Positions 16,015 through 26,379 of a DNA stretch of 46,589 bases are shown one piece after another. Location of the stretch: positions 1-46,589 of the forward strand of contig JAPPPZ010000063.1 of assembly GCA_028817275.1 (NCBI GenBank). The letters are read 5' to 3'. This DNA is from Gammaproteobacteria bacterium. GTDB taxonomy: Bacteria > Pseudomonadota > Gammaproteobacteria > Arenicellales > Spongiicolonaceae. Made by a program: the position numbers and the translations under genes. Under the pieces are notes generated by a model. That model was not told the origin of the DNA. It was given only the letters and a program-made list of their open reading frames with translations, and searched no databases. Numbering within the stretch: the stretch's first letter is position 1; the number at the start of each line of letters is the position of its first letter.

Positions 16015-17664
16015 ATGACTTACCTCGCCCTCGCCCGCAAGTGGCGCCCGCGCACTTTTGCCGAAGTTTCCGGGCAAAAGCATGTGGTGGACACGCTGGT
16101 CAATGTGCTGGACTCCGGGCGCGTGCACCATGCGTTTTTGCTGAGCGGTACGCGCGGCGTCGGCAAAACCACGCTGGCGCGCATTTTTGCCGGCGCGCTT
16201 AACTGCGAAAAGGGAATCAATTCATCGCCGTGCGGCGAGTGCGGCAACTGCCGCGCGGTGGAGCAGGGCGGTTTCGTGGACTTGATTGAAGTGGACGCGG
16301 CTTCGCGCACCCGCGTGGAGGAGACCCGCGAGTTGCTGGACAATGTCCAGTATGTTCCCACCATCGGCCGCTTTAAAATTTATTTAATCGACGAAGTGCA
16401 CATGCTGTCGGCGCACAGTTTTAACGCGCTGCTGAAGACGCTGGAGGAGCCGCCGGAGCATGTCAAATTTCTGCTTGCCACCACCGACCCGCAAAAATTG
16501 CCGGTGACGGTGCTGTCGCGCTGCCTGCAGTTTCACCTGCGCGCGCTGGAGCCCGCCGAGATTGCGGCACGGCTGACGTTGATTCTGCGCGAGGAGAAGG
16601 TGGAGGCTGACACTGCCGCCGTGGACATTCTTGCGCGCGCGGCAGCCGGCAGTTTGCGCGACGCCCTCAGCCTCCTGGACCAGGCCATCGCCTACGGCGG
16701 CGGCGAGGTGCGCGAGGCGGCGGTGCGCGCCATGCTCGGCATGATTGATGAGGCGCACACCGAGGCGCTGCTCGGCGCCATTGCCGGCAACGACGCCGAG
16801 GGCGCCCTGGCGGCGGTCGCTGCCATGGCCGAAAAATCGCCGGACTATGCGGTGGCGCTGGACGATTTGCTGCTCTGTTTTCACCGCCTGGCCCTGGCGC
16901 AAAGCGCGCCCAAGGCCGCGCAAAGTCTGGACGGCGTACCGGCCGGCGCGCTGGCCCTCAGCGGCCGCTTCAGCGCCGAGGATTTGCAGTGGTGCTACCA
17001 GGCCGCGCTGCTGGGCAAGCGCGACCTGCCCCTGGCCCCCGACCCGCGCAGCGGTTTTGAAATGGTGCTGTTGCGGATACTGGCGTTCCGGCTGGAGGAG
17101 GGTGCGGCGACGTCGGTTGCGCCGTCTGCAAAACCGCCGGTTGCGGCGCCGAAAACGGTGACGTCAACTGCAAAACCGCCCGCTGCACCGTCAACAACGC
17201 CGCCGCCTGAATCACCGCCGCCGGAAGCACCGTCCAAACCACCGGCGAAATTCAAGCTCGGCGAACTCAACGCCGAAACCTGGCCGCAGTGGGTGGAGGC
17301 TTCGGGCGCCCGGGCGATGGTGCGGCAGTTGGCGCTGCATTCCAGGCCGGTCAAGGTGGACGGTGACTGCGTGCACTTGGCGCTGGACAATGCGCCCATG
17401 TTCCACGAAGACCGGGCGGCGTCGCTGGCCGGTTGTCTGAGTCGCATGACCGGCGTCGCGGTGCGGCTTGAATTCAAAGACGCCGGGGAAGTGGACGGCG
17501 CCGATGCCGCGACGCCGGCGCAAAGCCAAAGCGAACAGGCTGACAATGCCGCCGCAGAAGTGCGCCGCAGCGTGGACAACGACGATCATGTGCGCGCAAT
17601 CAAAGAGCGCTTCGGCGCCAGCGTGGTGAATGTGAAGAACGGAGACGGCGGCGATGGTGTTTGA
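16015..17664 (+). CDS. dnaX: DNA polymerase III subunit gamma/tau DnaX
   Basis: DnaX is the clamp-loader ATPase of the replicative polymerase. The 549-residue protein starts MTYLALARKWRPRTFAEVSGQ, the usual opening, so the ATG at 16015 is preferred to an in-frame ATG 19 codons upstream. It has the P-loop GTRGVGKTT, a four-cysteine zinc knuckle (C-x8-C-x2-C-x2-C around ECGNC), Walker B LIDEVHML and the sensor region FLLATTDPQKLP. A Pro/Ala-rich linker near residues 365-415 leads to the tau C-terminal domain. No A-rich slippery site was seen where E. coli makes gamma by frameshifting. It overlaps ybaB by 11 bases. Confidence 0.95.
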   Translation: MTYLALARKWRPRTFAEVSGQKHVVDTLVNVLDSGRVHHAFLLSGTRGVGKTTLARIFAGALNCEKGINSSPCGECGNCRAVEQGGFVDLIEVDAASRTRVEETRELLDNVQYVPTIGRFKIYLIDEVHMLSAHSFNALLKTLEEPPEHVKFLLATTDPQKLPVTVLSRCLQFHLRALEPAEIAARLTLILREEKVEADTAAVDILARAAAGSLRDALSLLDQAIAYGGGEVREAAVRAMLGMIDEAHTEALLGAIAGNDAEGALAAVAAMAEKSPDYAVALDDLLLCFHRLALAQSAPKAAQSLDGVPAGALALSGRFSAEDLQWCYQAALLGKRDLPLAPDPRSGFEMVLLRILAFRLEEGAATSVAPSAKPPVAAPKTVTSTAKPPAAPSTTPPPESPPPEAPSKPPAKFKLGELNAETWPQWVEASGARAMVRQLALHSRPVKVDGDCVHLALDNAPMFHEDRAASLAGCLSRMTGVAVRLEFKDAGEVDGADAATPAQSQSEQADNAAAEVRRSVDNDDHVRAIKERFGASVVNVKNGDGGDGV

Positions 17665-17980
17665 CGGCGGCGCCGGGCTGGGCGACCTGATGCGCCAGGC
17701 CGGGGAAATGCGCAAGCAACTGCAAAAGGCGCAGGAGGAGTTGGCCCTCACCGAGGTCAGCGGCGAGTCCGGCGCCGGCCTGGTGCGCGTGCTGATGACC
17801 TGCGACTACAAAGTGCGCCGCGTGCGGGTGGACCCGTCGCTGCTTGCGGCGGATGAAAAAACAACGCTGCAGGATTTGCTGAAAGCCGCGTTCAACGATG
17901 CGCTGCACAAGGTGGAGCGGGCGGCGCGCGACAAGTTGCCCGAGATCGGCGGCGCCGGTTTTCCCCGCATGCTTCCGTGA
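17654..17980 (+). CDS. ybaB: YbaB/EbfC nucleoid-associated protein
   Basis: The 108-residue protein is of typical family length. It has an N-terminal helix rich in Gln, Lys and Glu (MRQAGEMRKQLQKAQEEL), the strand region GLVRVLMTCDYKVRRVRVDPSL, and a C-terminal helix (DLLKAAFNDALHKVE). Family members form dimers that bind DNA and sit between dnaX and recR in most bacteria, as here. The start overlaps the end of dnaX. The stop overlaps the recR start (GTGA), indicating coupled translation. Confidence 0.93.
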   Translation: MVFDGGAGLGDLMRQAGEMRKQLQKAQEELALTEVSGESGAGLVRVLMTCDYKVRRVRVDPSLLAADEKTTLQDLLKAAFNDALHKVERAARDKLPEIGGAGFPRMLP

Positions 17981-18573
17981 GTCGCGCGCGCGCCATTGAA
18001 GTGCTGCAGCGGGCGCTGCGCCGCCTGCCCGGCGTCGGCCCCAAGGGCGCGCGGCGCATGGCTTTTCACCTGCTGGAGCGCGACCGCGAAGGTGCGCGCG
18101 AAATCACCGCCGCCCTCACCCGCGCGCTGGACGGCGTGGTGCACTGCAAACGCTGCAATAATTTCAGCGAGGCCGAACTGTGCGAGATTTGCGCCTCGGC
18201 AAAAAGAAACGCGCGCCAACTGTGCGTGGTGGAAACGCCGGCCGACCTGCAGACCGTGGAGCAGGCCGGGGTTTATGACGGCTTGTATTTTGTGCTGATG
18301 GGAAAATTGTCGCCGCTGGACGGCGTGGGCCCGGAAGATTTGCACCTGCACCGGCTCGGTGAAGTTTGCCGCGACAACGCCGTGGAAGAAATGATTCTCG
18401 CCACCAACCAGACCACCGAAGGCGAGGCCACCGCCGACTACATCAGCGACCTGGCGCGCGCGTTGAACCTGAAAATTACCCGCCTCGCCCGCGGCCTGCC
18501 AGCCGGGGCCGAGTTGGAATACGTGGACCCCGGCACTTTGCAGCGCGCTTTTCTCGACCGCCGCGAATTGTGA
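17977..18573 (+). CDS. recR: Recombination mediator RecR
   Basis: RecR acts with RecF and RecO to load RecA at gaps. The 198-residue protein shows the helix-hairpin-helix LRRLPGVGPKGARRMAFHLL, a four-cysteine zinc finger (CKRCNNFSEAELCEIC), and a Toprim domain starting LCVVETPADLQTVEQAG. The conserved LATNQTTEGEATADYI follows. The start is a GTG at 17977 overlapping the ybaB stop. It is convergent with the glutamate dehydrogenase gene, with only 18 bases between the stops. No clear terminator is seen there. Confidence 0.96.
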   Translation: MSRARAIEVLQRALRRLPGVGPKGARRMAFHLLERDREGAREITAALTRALDGVVHCKRCNNFSEAELCEICASAKRNARQLCVVETPADLQTVEQAGVYDGLYFVLMGKLSPLDGVGPEDLHLHRLGEVCRDNAVEEMILATNQTTEGEATADYISDLARALNLKITRLARGLPAGAELEYVDPGTLQRAFLDRREL

Positions 18574-18591
18574 GCGCGGCGGCTGCCGCCG

Positions 18592-21500
18592 TCACCCGGC
18601 CCCCGCATCGCTGCGCAATTTTTTCAACTCGTTCACCGCCACGCTCAGCATGGCGTAATCCGGGTTGCCGGTGGTTTGCAGTTCCTCCATCACCTGCAGA
18701 AACCGTTCCTTGGGCGCGCGGTGTTTGGCCAGCCAGGCCTTCACCATCGCCTTCGGTTTTGCGCCGCCGCTTTCGTTCAGCACTGCCGCCGCCAGCAGGC
18801 GCTGCTCCTGCCGCAGGTTGTTGTGCAGGCCGAACCGGGCGAGGGTGTGCCAGTGGTTTGCGGTTTCCAGGTGCGCCGCCATGTCGCGCAGCCACTGCAA
18901 CTCCAGTTGCGCGCCGAGGGTGAAATACACCTGCGCCGTGGCCAGTACGCCGCGCCCGGCTTCGGCCGCCACTTCCACGATGTCCAGCGCGGATGACAGC
19001 GCGATGAAGCCGGCGACTTTGTTGGCCAGCGTTTCCGGCACGCCGCGCCGGAGCAGTTGCCGGGCGTGCCGGGTCTGCGCCAGACGGTTGGGCGCGGCCA
19101 GCAGGCGGGCCAGGCTGCCGCTGAGTTCGGCGACGCCAGGCTTGAAGTGCTCCACGGTGGCGGAAATGTCCAGCGGCATGCGCCGGTTGCGCAAAATCCA
19201 CGAGGCGGCGCGCTCAACCAGGCCCACGGCGTATTCGGTCATTTCGTACTGGACGTCGCTGGCGACTTTGTTGTCCAGCGATTCAATTTCGCGCCGCGTT
19301 TCGTCCATGGAAAAAATTTCCACCGCCGCGATATAAGCGCGCGCCATGTCGGCCGAGTCGGCGCCGCCCAACTCTTTCATGCGCTCGGCAAAGGTCGGGC
19401 CCATGGTGTTCAGCATTTCGTTGGTGATGGCGGTGGCGATGATTTCACGCCGCAACTGGTGGCGCTCCATGTCGTCGCGGTGGCGCTCGCCGAGCAGCGG
19501 CGGAAAATAATCCACCAGCCTCCGGTGCAAAAAAGCATCCTCGGGCAAATCCGAGCGCACCAGTTCGTTGTACAAAACAATTTTTCCGTAGGCCAGCAGC
19601 ACCGCAAGTTCCGGCCGCGTCAGGCCCTGCCCGGCCACCTGGCGCTGGCGGAGCTCGTCGTCGCCGGGCAGAAATTCCAGCGCGCGGTCCAGTTGGCCGC
19701 CGCGCTCAAGGCGCCGGATCATGCGCGCGTCGTCACCGATGGTGTGGGGCGCGTTGCGGGCGGCGAAGCCGAGGGCGCGCGACTGCGCGTAGTTGTCGGC
19801 CAGCACCAGGCCGCCCACCGTGCCGGTCATGTCGGCGAGCAGCGCGTTGCGCCGGTCCATCGCCAGTTTGCCGGCGGCCACCGCGGCGTTCAGCAGAATC
19901 TTGATGTTGATCTCATGGTCGGAGGCGTCCACGCCGCCGGAGTTGTCGATGAAGTCGCTGTAACAGCGCCCGCCCTGGGGGCCGCCGCCGTGCTGGCTGT
20001 ATTCAATGCGCCCCAGTTGGGTCAGGCCCAGGTTGCCGCCCTCGCCCACCACCCGGCAGCGCAACTCGCGGCCGCACACCCGCACACCGTCGTTGGCGCG
20101 GTCGCTGATCATCTCGTCGGTTTCCGCGGCCGCTTTGACATATGTGCCGATGCCGCCGTTCCACAGCAAGTCCACCGGCGCCTTCAGCATGGCGTTGATT
20201 AACTCGTTGGGCGTCAGTTGCTGCGCGTTAATTTTCAGCGCCTCGCGCGCTTCGGCGGACAGCGCGATGGATTTTGCACTGCGCGCAAACACGCCGCCGC
20301 CGGCGGAAATTAAACCCGGATCGTAGTCGCTCCAACTGGAGCGCGGCAGGTTGAACAGGCGCCGGCGCTCTTTGAATGATGCTTCCGGGTCCGGGTCCGG
20401 GTCGAGAAAAATGTGCAGGTGGTTAAACGCGCCCACCAGTTTCAGGTGCCGCGACAAAAGCATGCCGTTGCCGAATACGTCGCCGCCCATATCGCCGATG
20501 CCGACGGCGGTGAAGTCCATGCTCTGGGTGTCCACGCCGAGTTCGCGGAAGTGGTGCTTCACCGACTCCCATGCGCCTTTGGCGGTGATGCCCATTTTTT
20601 TGTGGTCGTAACCGGTGCTGCCGCCGGAGGCGAAGCCGTCGTCCAGCCAGAAGTTATATTCCGCGGCCACTTCGTTGGCGGTGTCGGAGAAGGTGGCGGT
20701 GCCTTTGTCGGCGGCAATCACCAGGTAGGGGTCGTCCTCGTCGTGGCGCACCACGTCGGCCGGGGCGGCCACCGCGCCGTCCACCAGGTTGTCGGTGAGG
20801 TCCAGCATGCCGCGGATGAAAGTTTTGTAGCACTCCACCACTTCGGCCATGAGTTTTTCACGGCCGCCGTCTTCCGGCGGGCGCTTGACCACGAAGCCGC
20901 CCTTGGAGCCGGTGGGGACAATCACCGCGTTCTTCACCATCTGCGCCTTAACCAGGCCCAGCACTTCGGTGCGGAAGTCTTCGCGGCGGTCGGACCAGCG
21001 CAGGCCGCCGCGCGCGATGCGGCCGCCGCGCAGGTGCACCGCCTCCACCCGCGGCGAATAGACGAAGATCTCAAACATCGGCTTGGGCTCCGGCATGCGC
21101 AGGATTTTTTGCGGGTCCAACTTAAAAGAGAGGTACGGCTTGTCCCCGCCGCCGGCGTCTTTCTGGTAGAAGTTGGTGCGCAGGGTGGACTCGATGACAT
21201 TGAGAAACGCGCGCAGGATGCGGTCCTCGTCCAGGTTGGCGACGCGTTCCAGGCCCTCGCTGATTTCGGTGACCAGCGCACCGTCGGCGGCGCCGGCACC
21301 GGCCGGGTCAAAGCGCGCATGGAACAGGCGCACCAGCCGCCGCGCCATGTGCGGGTTGCCGCCCAGCGTTTCAATCATGTAGTTCTCGCTGTAACGGATG
21401 CGGATTTGCCGCAGGTATTTGCAAATAGCGCGCAGCACGCTGACCTCGCGCCAGTGCAGTCCGGCGCTCAGCACCATGCGGTTAAAACCGTCGTTCTCGG

Positions 21501-23424
21501 CCAGGCCCTCCCAGGTGCGCAGAAAAGATTCGGTGACATGGCCGCGGTGCTCCGCATCCAGCCGGAGTTCACCGCCGCCGCCGGGCGCAAGCGCAAACTC
21601 GTGCACCCACACCGCCGCCGCGTCCGCCGGGTGCGCAAGGTAGGTGCGCACGGCCACCGCCCGCAGCCCCATCGCCTCCAATATCGGCAGCGTGTCCGAC
21701 GGCGGCACCGGTTTTTCGCGCGAAAACAATTTCAGTTTCAGTGCGCCGCCGCCTTCACCCCCGCCCTCGCCGCCGGCGGCCAGGCGAATGCCGAGTTGCC
21801 GCCGGCCGCCCATGCGTTCCATCTCGGCAATGTCGCGCACCGCATTGGCGGCGCTGAAGTCTTCCTGGTAGCCGGCCGGAAAAGCGGCGGCGTATTTTTT
21901 GAACAGCAGGGCGGCGCGCTGCGGTTCGGCGGCGGCCAGCGCCTCGCGCAACTGGTCGCCCCACGAGCGCGCCGATTCCATGATGCGCCGCTGAATTTCG
22001 GCCGCCGAAAGTTTGGCCTCGCTGTCGGTGGGGGCGTGAATGATGAAGTGAATGCGCGCCAGCATGGACTCGGAAAACAAAGTTCCGAACTCAAAGCCGG
22101 TGCCGTGCAGCGCGTCCATCAGAATGTCCTGAAAGCGCAGGCGCAACTCCCGCGTGTAACGGTCGCGCGGCAGGTAAATCATGCAAAAATAAAACCGCCG
22201 GTGCACATCGCGGTGCACAAACAGGCGGATGCGCTGGCGTTCCTGCAGTTCCAGAATGCCCATGCAAATTTCAAACAGTTCCTCCTCCGGAATCTGGAAA
22301 AGACTGTCGCGGGGAAAACTGTCCAGCACATCCTGCAGTGCCTTGCCGCCGTGGCCGTCCACGGCGAAGCCGCTGCGCTGCAGAATTTTTGAGCCGCGCA
22401 GGCGCAGCAGCGGAATGCTGCGCGTCGGCTGGCGGTACAGGGTGGAGGTGAACAGGCCGAGAATGCATATCCGCCCGCGCGGCCGGCCGTTGGCGCCGCG
22501 GCGCAGGATGCTGATGCAGTCCATATAGGCCGGGCGGTGAATGCGCGACTGGGCGCTGGCTTTGGTGACCATCAGCGGCTCGCCGGGCTGCATGAAATTT
22601 TCCGAGGCCGCCGGCAGTATGGCATTGCAACTTTCCTCGTCCAAAGTGCGCAGCACGCCCAGCGCCGAGCGCGGGTTGATGCGCGAGCCGGCGGCGGCGG
22701 TGTCATATTCGCAGTAGCCGAGAAATGTGAAGTTGTTGTCGGCAATCCAGCGGCAGAAATCGGCCGCCTCGCCGAGGTCGGCCGCGTCAACTCCGGCCGC
22801 CGGCGCCTCAGCGCCGAGCGCGGCGATGGCGTCGTTTACTTTGCCGAGCATGGGCTTCCAGTCGTCGCAGGCGCGGCGGATTTCGCCGAGGATGGTTTTA
22901 ATCTCGTCCTGCAGCCGGTGCATGGCGCCGTCCTCAGGCTGCCGGTCCACCTGAAAACGCATCCACGATTCCGCGGTGGTATTTTTTGCACTGTCGGGAA
23001 CGGCGGTTGCACTCAGCAAATTGCCGCCGCTGTCGCGGGCTACGTGCACCACCGGATGAATGGTCAGGTGAATGGTGAGGCCGTGCCGGTTAAGCGCGAT
23101 GGAAACCGAGTCCACCAGAAACGGCATGTTGTCGGTGACGATCTCAAGCACGGTACCGGCGGACTGCCAGCCGTCACGTTCGCGCTGCGGATTGTAGATG
23201 CGGCATAGCGCCTCGCCGGCGGCGCGCACTGTGGCGAAGTCGCGGTGGGCAACCACTGCGCCGCGCAAATCGCCGCGGTCGGCGGCGGCCAGGTCTTCCG
23301 GCGGCGCGCGGTGGTAGTAGTGGCCGAGCAGCGCGGCCAGTGACGAATCCTGTTCTTCGCGCAACAGTTGCGCAAGTGCTGCAACCGGCTTTTGCGCGCG
23401 CGCCGGTTTTTTCTCTCTTGTCAT
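18592..23424 (-). CDS. gdhB: Large NAD-specific glutamate dehydrogenase (about 180 kDa class)
   Basis: This 1610-residue protein belongs to the large NAD-dependent glutamate dehydrogenases, which oxidatively deaminate glutamate to 2-oxoglutarate and ammonium. The length fits the class (about 1600). The catalytic dehydrogenase part lies roughly in residues 720-1200, with RGGLRWSDRREDFRTEVLGL, a GSKGGFVVKRPP loop and FNHLHIFLDPDPDPEASF. N-terminal ACT-like regulatory regions (TDNMPFLVDSVSIAL) precede it. Starting at 23424 gives MTREKKPARAQ. The frame is open 40 codons further, but that extension is antisense to the aacS start. A Gly/Glu-rich insert near residue 550 is encoded by a G-rich element. 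The role is amino-acid nitrogen release, fitting growth on amines. Confidence 0.95.
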   Translation of the reverse strand: MTREKKPARAQKPVAALAQLLREEQDSSLAALLGHYYHRAPPEDLAAADRGDLRGAVVAHRDFATVRAAGEALCRIYNPQRERDGWQSAGTVLEIVTDNMPFLVDSVSIALNRHGLTIHLTIHPVVHVARDSGGNLLSATAVPDSAKNTTAESWMRFQVDRQPEDGAMHRLQDEIKTILGEIRRACDDWKPMLGKVNDAIAALGAEAPAAGVDAADLGEAADFCRWIADNNFTFLGYCEYDTAAAGSRINPRSALGVLRTLDEESCNAILPAASENFMQPGEPLMVTKASAQSRIHRPAYMDCISILRRGANGRPRGRICILGLFTSTLYRQPTRSIPLLRLRGSKILQRSGFAVDGHGGKALQDVLDSFPRDSLFQIPEEELFEICMGILELQERQRIRLFVHRDVHRRFYFCMIYLPRDRYTRELRLRFQDILMDALHGTGFEFGTLFSESMLARIHFIIHAPTDSEAKLSAAEIQRRIMESARSWGDQLREALAAAEPQRAALLFKKYAAAFPAGYQEDFSAANAVRDIAEMERMGGRRQLGIRLAAGGEGGGEGGGALKLKLFSREKPVPPSDTLPILEAMGLRAVAVRTYLAHPADAAAVWVHEFALAPGGGGELRLDAEHRGHVTESFLRTWEGLAENDGFNRMVLSAGLHWREVSVLRAICKYLRQIRIRYSENYMIETLGGNPHMARRLVRLFHARFDPAGAGAADGALVTEISEGLERVANLDEDRILRAFLNVIESTLRTNFYQKDAGGGDKPYLSFKLDPQKILRMPEPKPMFEIFVYSPRVEAVHLRGGRIARGGLRWSDRREDFRTEVLGLVKAQMVKNAVIVPTGSKGGFVVKRPPEDGGREKLMAEVVECYKTFIRGMLDLTDNLVDGAVAAPADVVRHDEDDPYLVIAADKGTATFSDTANEVAAEYNFWLDDGFASGGSTGYDHKKMGITAKGAWESVKHHFRELGVDTQSMDFTAVGIGDMGGDVFGNGMLLSRHLKLVGAFNHLHIFLDPDPDPEASFKERRRLFNLPRSSWSDYDPGLISAGGGVFARSAKSIALSAEAREALKINAQQLTPNELINAMLKAPVDLLWNGGIGTYVKAAAETDEMISDRANDGVRVCGRELRCRVVGEGGNLGLTQLGRIEYSQHGGGPQGGRCYSDFIDNSGGVDASDHEINIKILLNAAVAAGKLAMDRRNALLADMTGTVGGLVLADNYAQSRALGFAARNAPHTIGDDARMIRRLERGGQLDRALEFLPGDDELRQRQVAGQGLTRPELAVLLAYGKIVLYNELVRSDLPEDAFLHRRLVDYFPPLLGERHRDDMERHQLRREIIATAITNEMLNTMGPTFAERMKELGGADSADMARAYIAAVEIFSMDETRREIESLDNKVASDVQYEMTEYAVGLVERAASWILRNRRMPLDISATVEHFKPGVAELSGSLARLLAAPNRLAQTRHARQLLRRGVPETLANKVAGFIALSSALDIVEVAAEAGRGVLATAQVYFTLGAQLELQWLRDMAAHLETANHWHTLARFGLHNNLRQEQRLLAAAVLNESGGAKPKAMVKAWLAKHRAPKERFLQVMEELQTTGNPDYAMLSVAVNELKKLRSDAGAG
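21742..21780 (-). repeat. G-rich Gly/Glu-coding element (glutamate dehydrogenase loop)
   Basis: On the minus strand this reads GGCGAGGGCGGGGGTGAAGG plus flanking GGCGGC, encoding [11 protein letters not shown]. The core GAGGGCGGGGGTGAAGG is identical over 17 bases to the element in the ftsH tail. The two proteins are unrelated at this point. Confidence 0.45.
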
Positions 23425-23479
23425 GGCCGCACCGATGTTTACAATGGCGGGAACAGCATAGCAAACACCGGGCGCTAAA

Positions 23480-25459
<1,980 letters not shown>

Positions 25460-25463
25460 CGCC

Positions 25464-25494
25464 CGCCATCGCCGCCGGATGGCGCGGGTTTAAT
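25464..25494 (+). terminator. Hairpin at the aacS/fdxA convergence
   Basis: CGCCATC (25464-25470) and GATGGCG (25478-25484) form a perfect 7-bp stem with a 7-base loop, followed by CGGGTTTAAT. It stands just after the aacS stop and overlaps the last codons of convergent fdxA. The short T-run makes it a weak intrinsic terminator. Confidence 0.45.
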
Positions 25495-25834
25495 CTTCGC
25501 CGAGGGCGCCCGCTCCTTCGGGCATGAATTTTTTTAATTTTTCCGGCGTGTCTTTGTGCCGGTCGGCATCGGCGGGGACTTCACCCTTGGCGGTGATGTT
25601 GGGCCATTCCTGGGCGTAGTGGAGGTTGAAGGCGATCCATTTTTTGGCGCCGGGCTCGGTGTCGGGGACGATGGCCTCCACCGGGCATTCGGGTTCGCAC
25701 ACGCCGCAGTCAATGCACTCGTCGGGGTGGATGACCAGCATGTCCTCGCCTTCGTAGAAGCAGTCCACCGGGCACACTTCAATGCAGTCCTGGTATTTGC
25801 ACTTGATGCATTTTTCGTTGACGATGTAAGTCAT
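25490..25834 (-). CDS. fdxA: Seven-iron ferredoxin FdxA ([3Fe-4S][4Fe-4S])
   Basis: The 114-residue protein carries two clusters' worth of ligands: [18 protein letters not shown] near the N-terminus and [16 protein letters not shown] near residue 40. The first set has the spacing seen in Azotobacter FdI-type seven-iron ferredoxins. The C-terminal segment ([20 protein letters not shown]) is characteristic of alphaproteobacterial-type FdxA. It is the last gene of the sulfite-reduction operon and its start overlaps the DUF934 stop (ATGA), so it is a likely electron donor to sulfite reductase. It could also serve the corrinoid activator, which is speculation. Confidence 0.94.
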   Translation of the reverse strand: MTYIVNEKCIKCKYQDCIEVCPVDCFYEGEDMLVIHPDECIDCGVCEPECPVEAIVPDTEPGAKKWIAFNLHYAQEWPNITAKGEVPADADRHKDTPEKLKKFMPEGAGALGED

Positions 25835-26379
25835 GTTTTTGCCGGCGTGGTGATGGCGGTGGCGCGCAGTGTAGCACGGTTGGCCTGGGCGCGCGCTTCA
25901 AGAATATTGCGCGCCGTGGTTTGCGCATAACCGGACTGGTAGGCGAGGGACAGCGCCCGCGCTTCGCGCAGCCATGTTTGCACGTCGTCACCGTCGGCGA
26001 TTTCCACGCTGTCCGCGCCGCAGCGCCGGAGGAAGTCAAACTGGTCGGGCAGCAGTTTGCCGATGGCGCGAATCTCGCCGCGATAACCCCGCCGGCGCAG
26101 CGAGCGGATGACCGAGAAGCCGCGGCCATCGGTGAACGCCGGGAAGATGACGCTGACCAGGGCCGCGGTGCTGATGGCGGCGGCGTGGCCGGCGGCTAAG
26201 GCCAGGTCTTCACCGGGGTCGATGTGCACGCCGACTTCACCCGCGCGCGCGGCGAGTTGTTCGCGCTCGGCGAGAAAACGCCGCAGGGTGACGGTGACTT
26301 TGCCGGCCGGCAGATCTTCACCGTCGTCCACCGCGCGCCACGAATCTTCGTGCGCAACAGAGACGCCCCTAAGCAGCAT
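25831..26379 (-). CDS. DUF934 protein of the sulfite reductase operon
   Basis: The 182-residue protein is the DUF934 family member that normally follows cysI. Its conserved core reads [21 protein letters not shown], then [27 protein letters not shown]. The biochemical role is not established; association with CysI and siroheme genes suggests assembly or regulation of sulfite reduction. I placed the start at the ATG at 26379 (MLLRGVSV), which overlaps the cysI end by 11 bases. The frame is open far upstream, but only as antisense to nothing and as an alternate frame of cysI. In alphaproteobacteria cysH often follows DUF934, whereas here fdxA follows. Confidence 0.85.
   Translation of the reverse strand: MLLRGVSVAHEDSWRAVDDGEDLPAGKVTVTLRRFLAEREQLAARAGEVGVHIDPGEDLALAAGHAAAISTAALVSVIFPAFTDGRGFSVIRSLRRRGYRGEIRAIGKLLPDQFDFLRRCGADSVEIADGDDVQTWLREARALSLAYQSGYAQTTARNILEARAQANRATLRATAITTPAKT

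Noticed and set aside
16015-17664. Programmed frameshift in dnaX to make a short gamma form
   Set aside because: No A-rich slippery heptamer with a downstream hairpin was seen near the end of the ATPase domain.
18574-18591. Terminator between convergent recR and the glutamate dehydrogenase gene
   Set aside because: The GGCGGC-T-GCCGCC dyad has a one-base loop and no T-run. It is likely a product of GC-rich composition.
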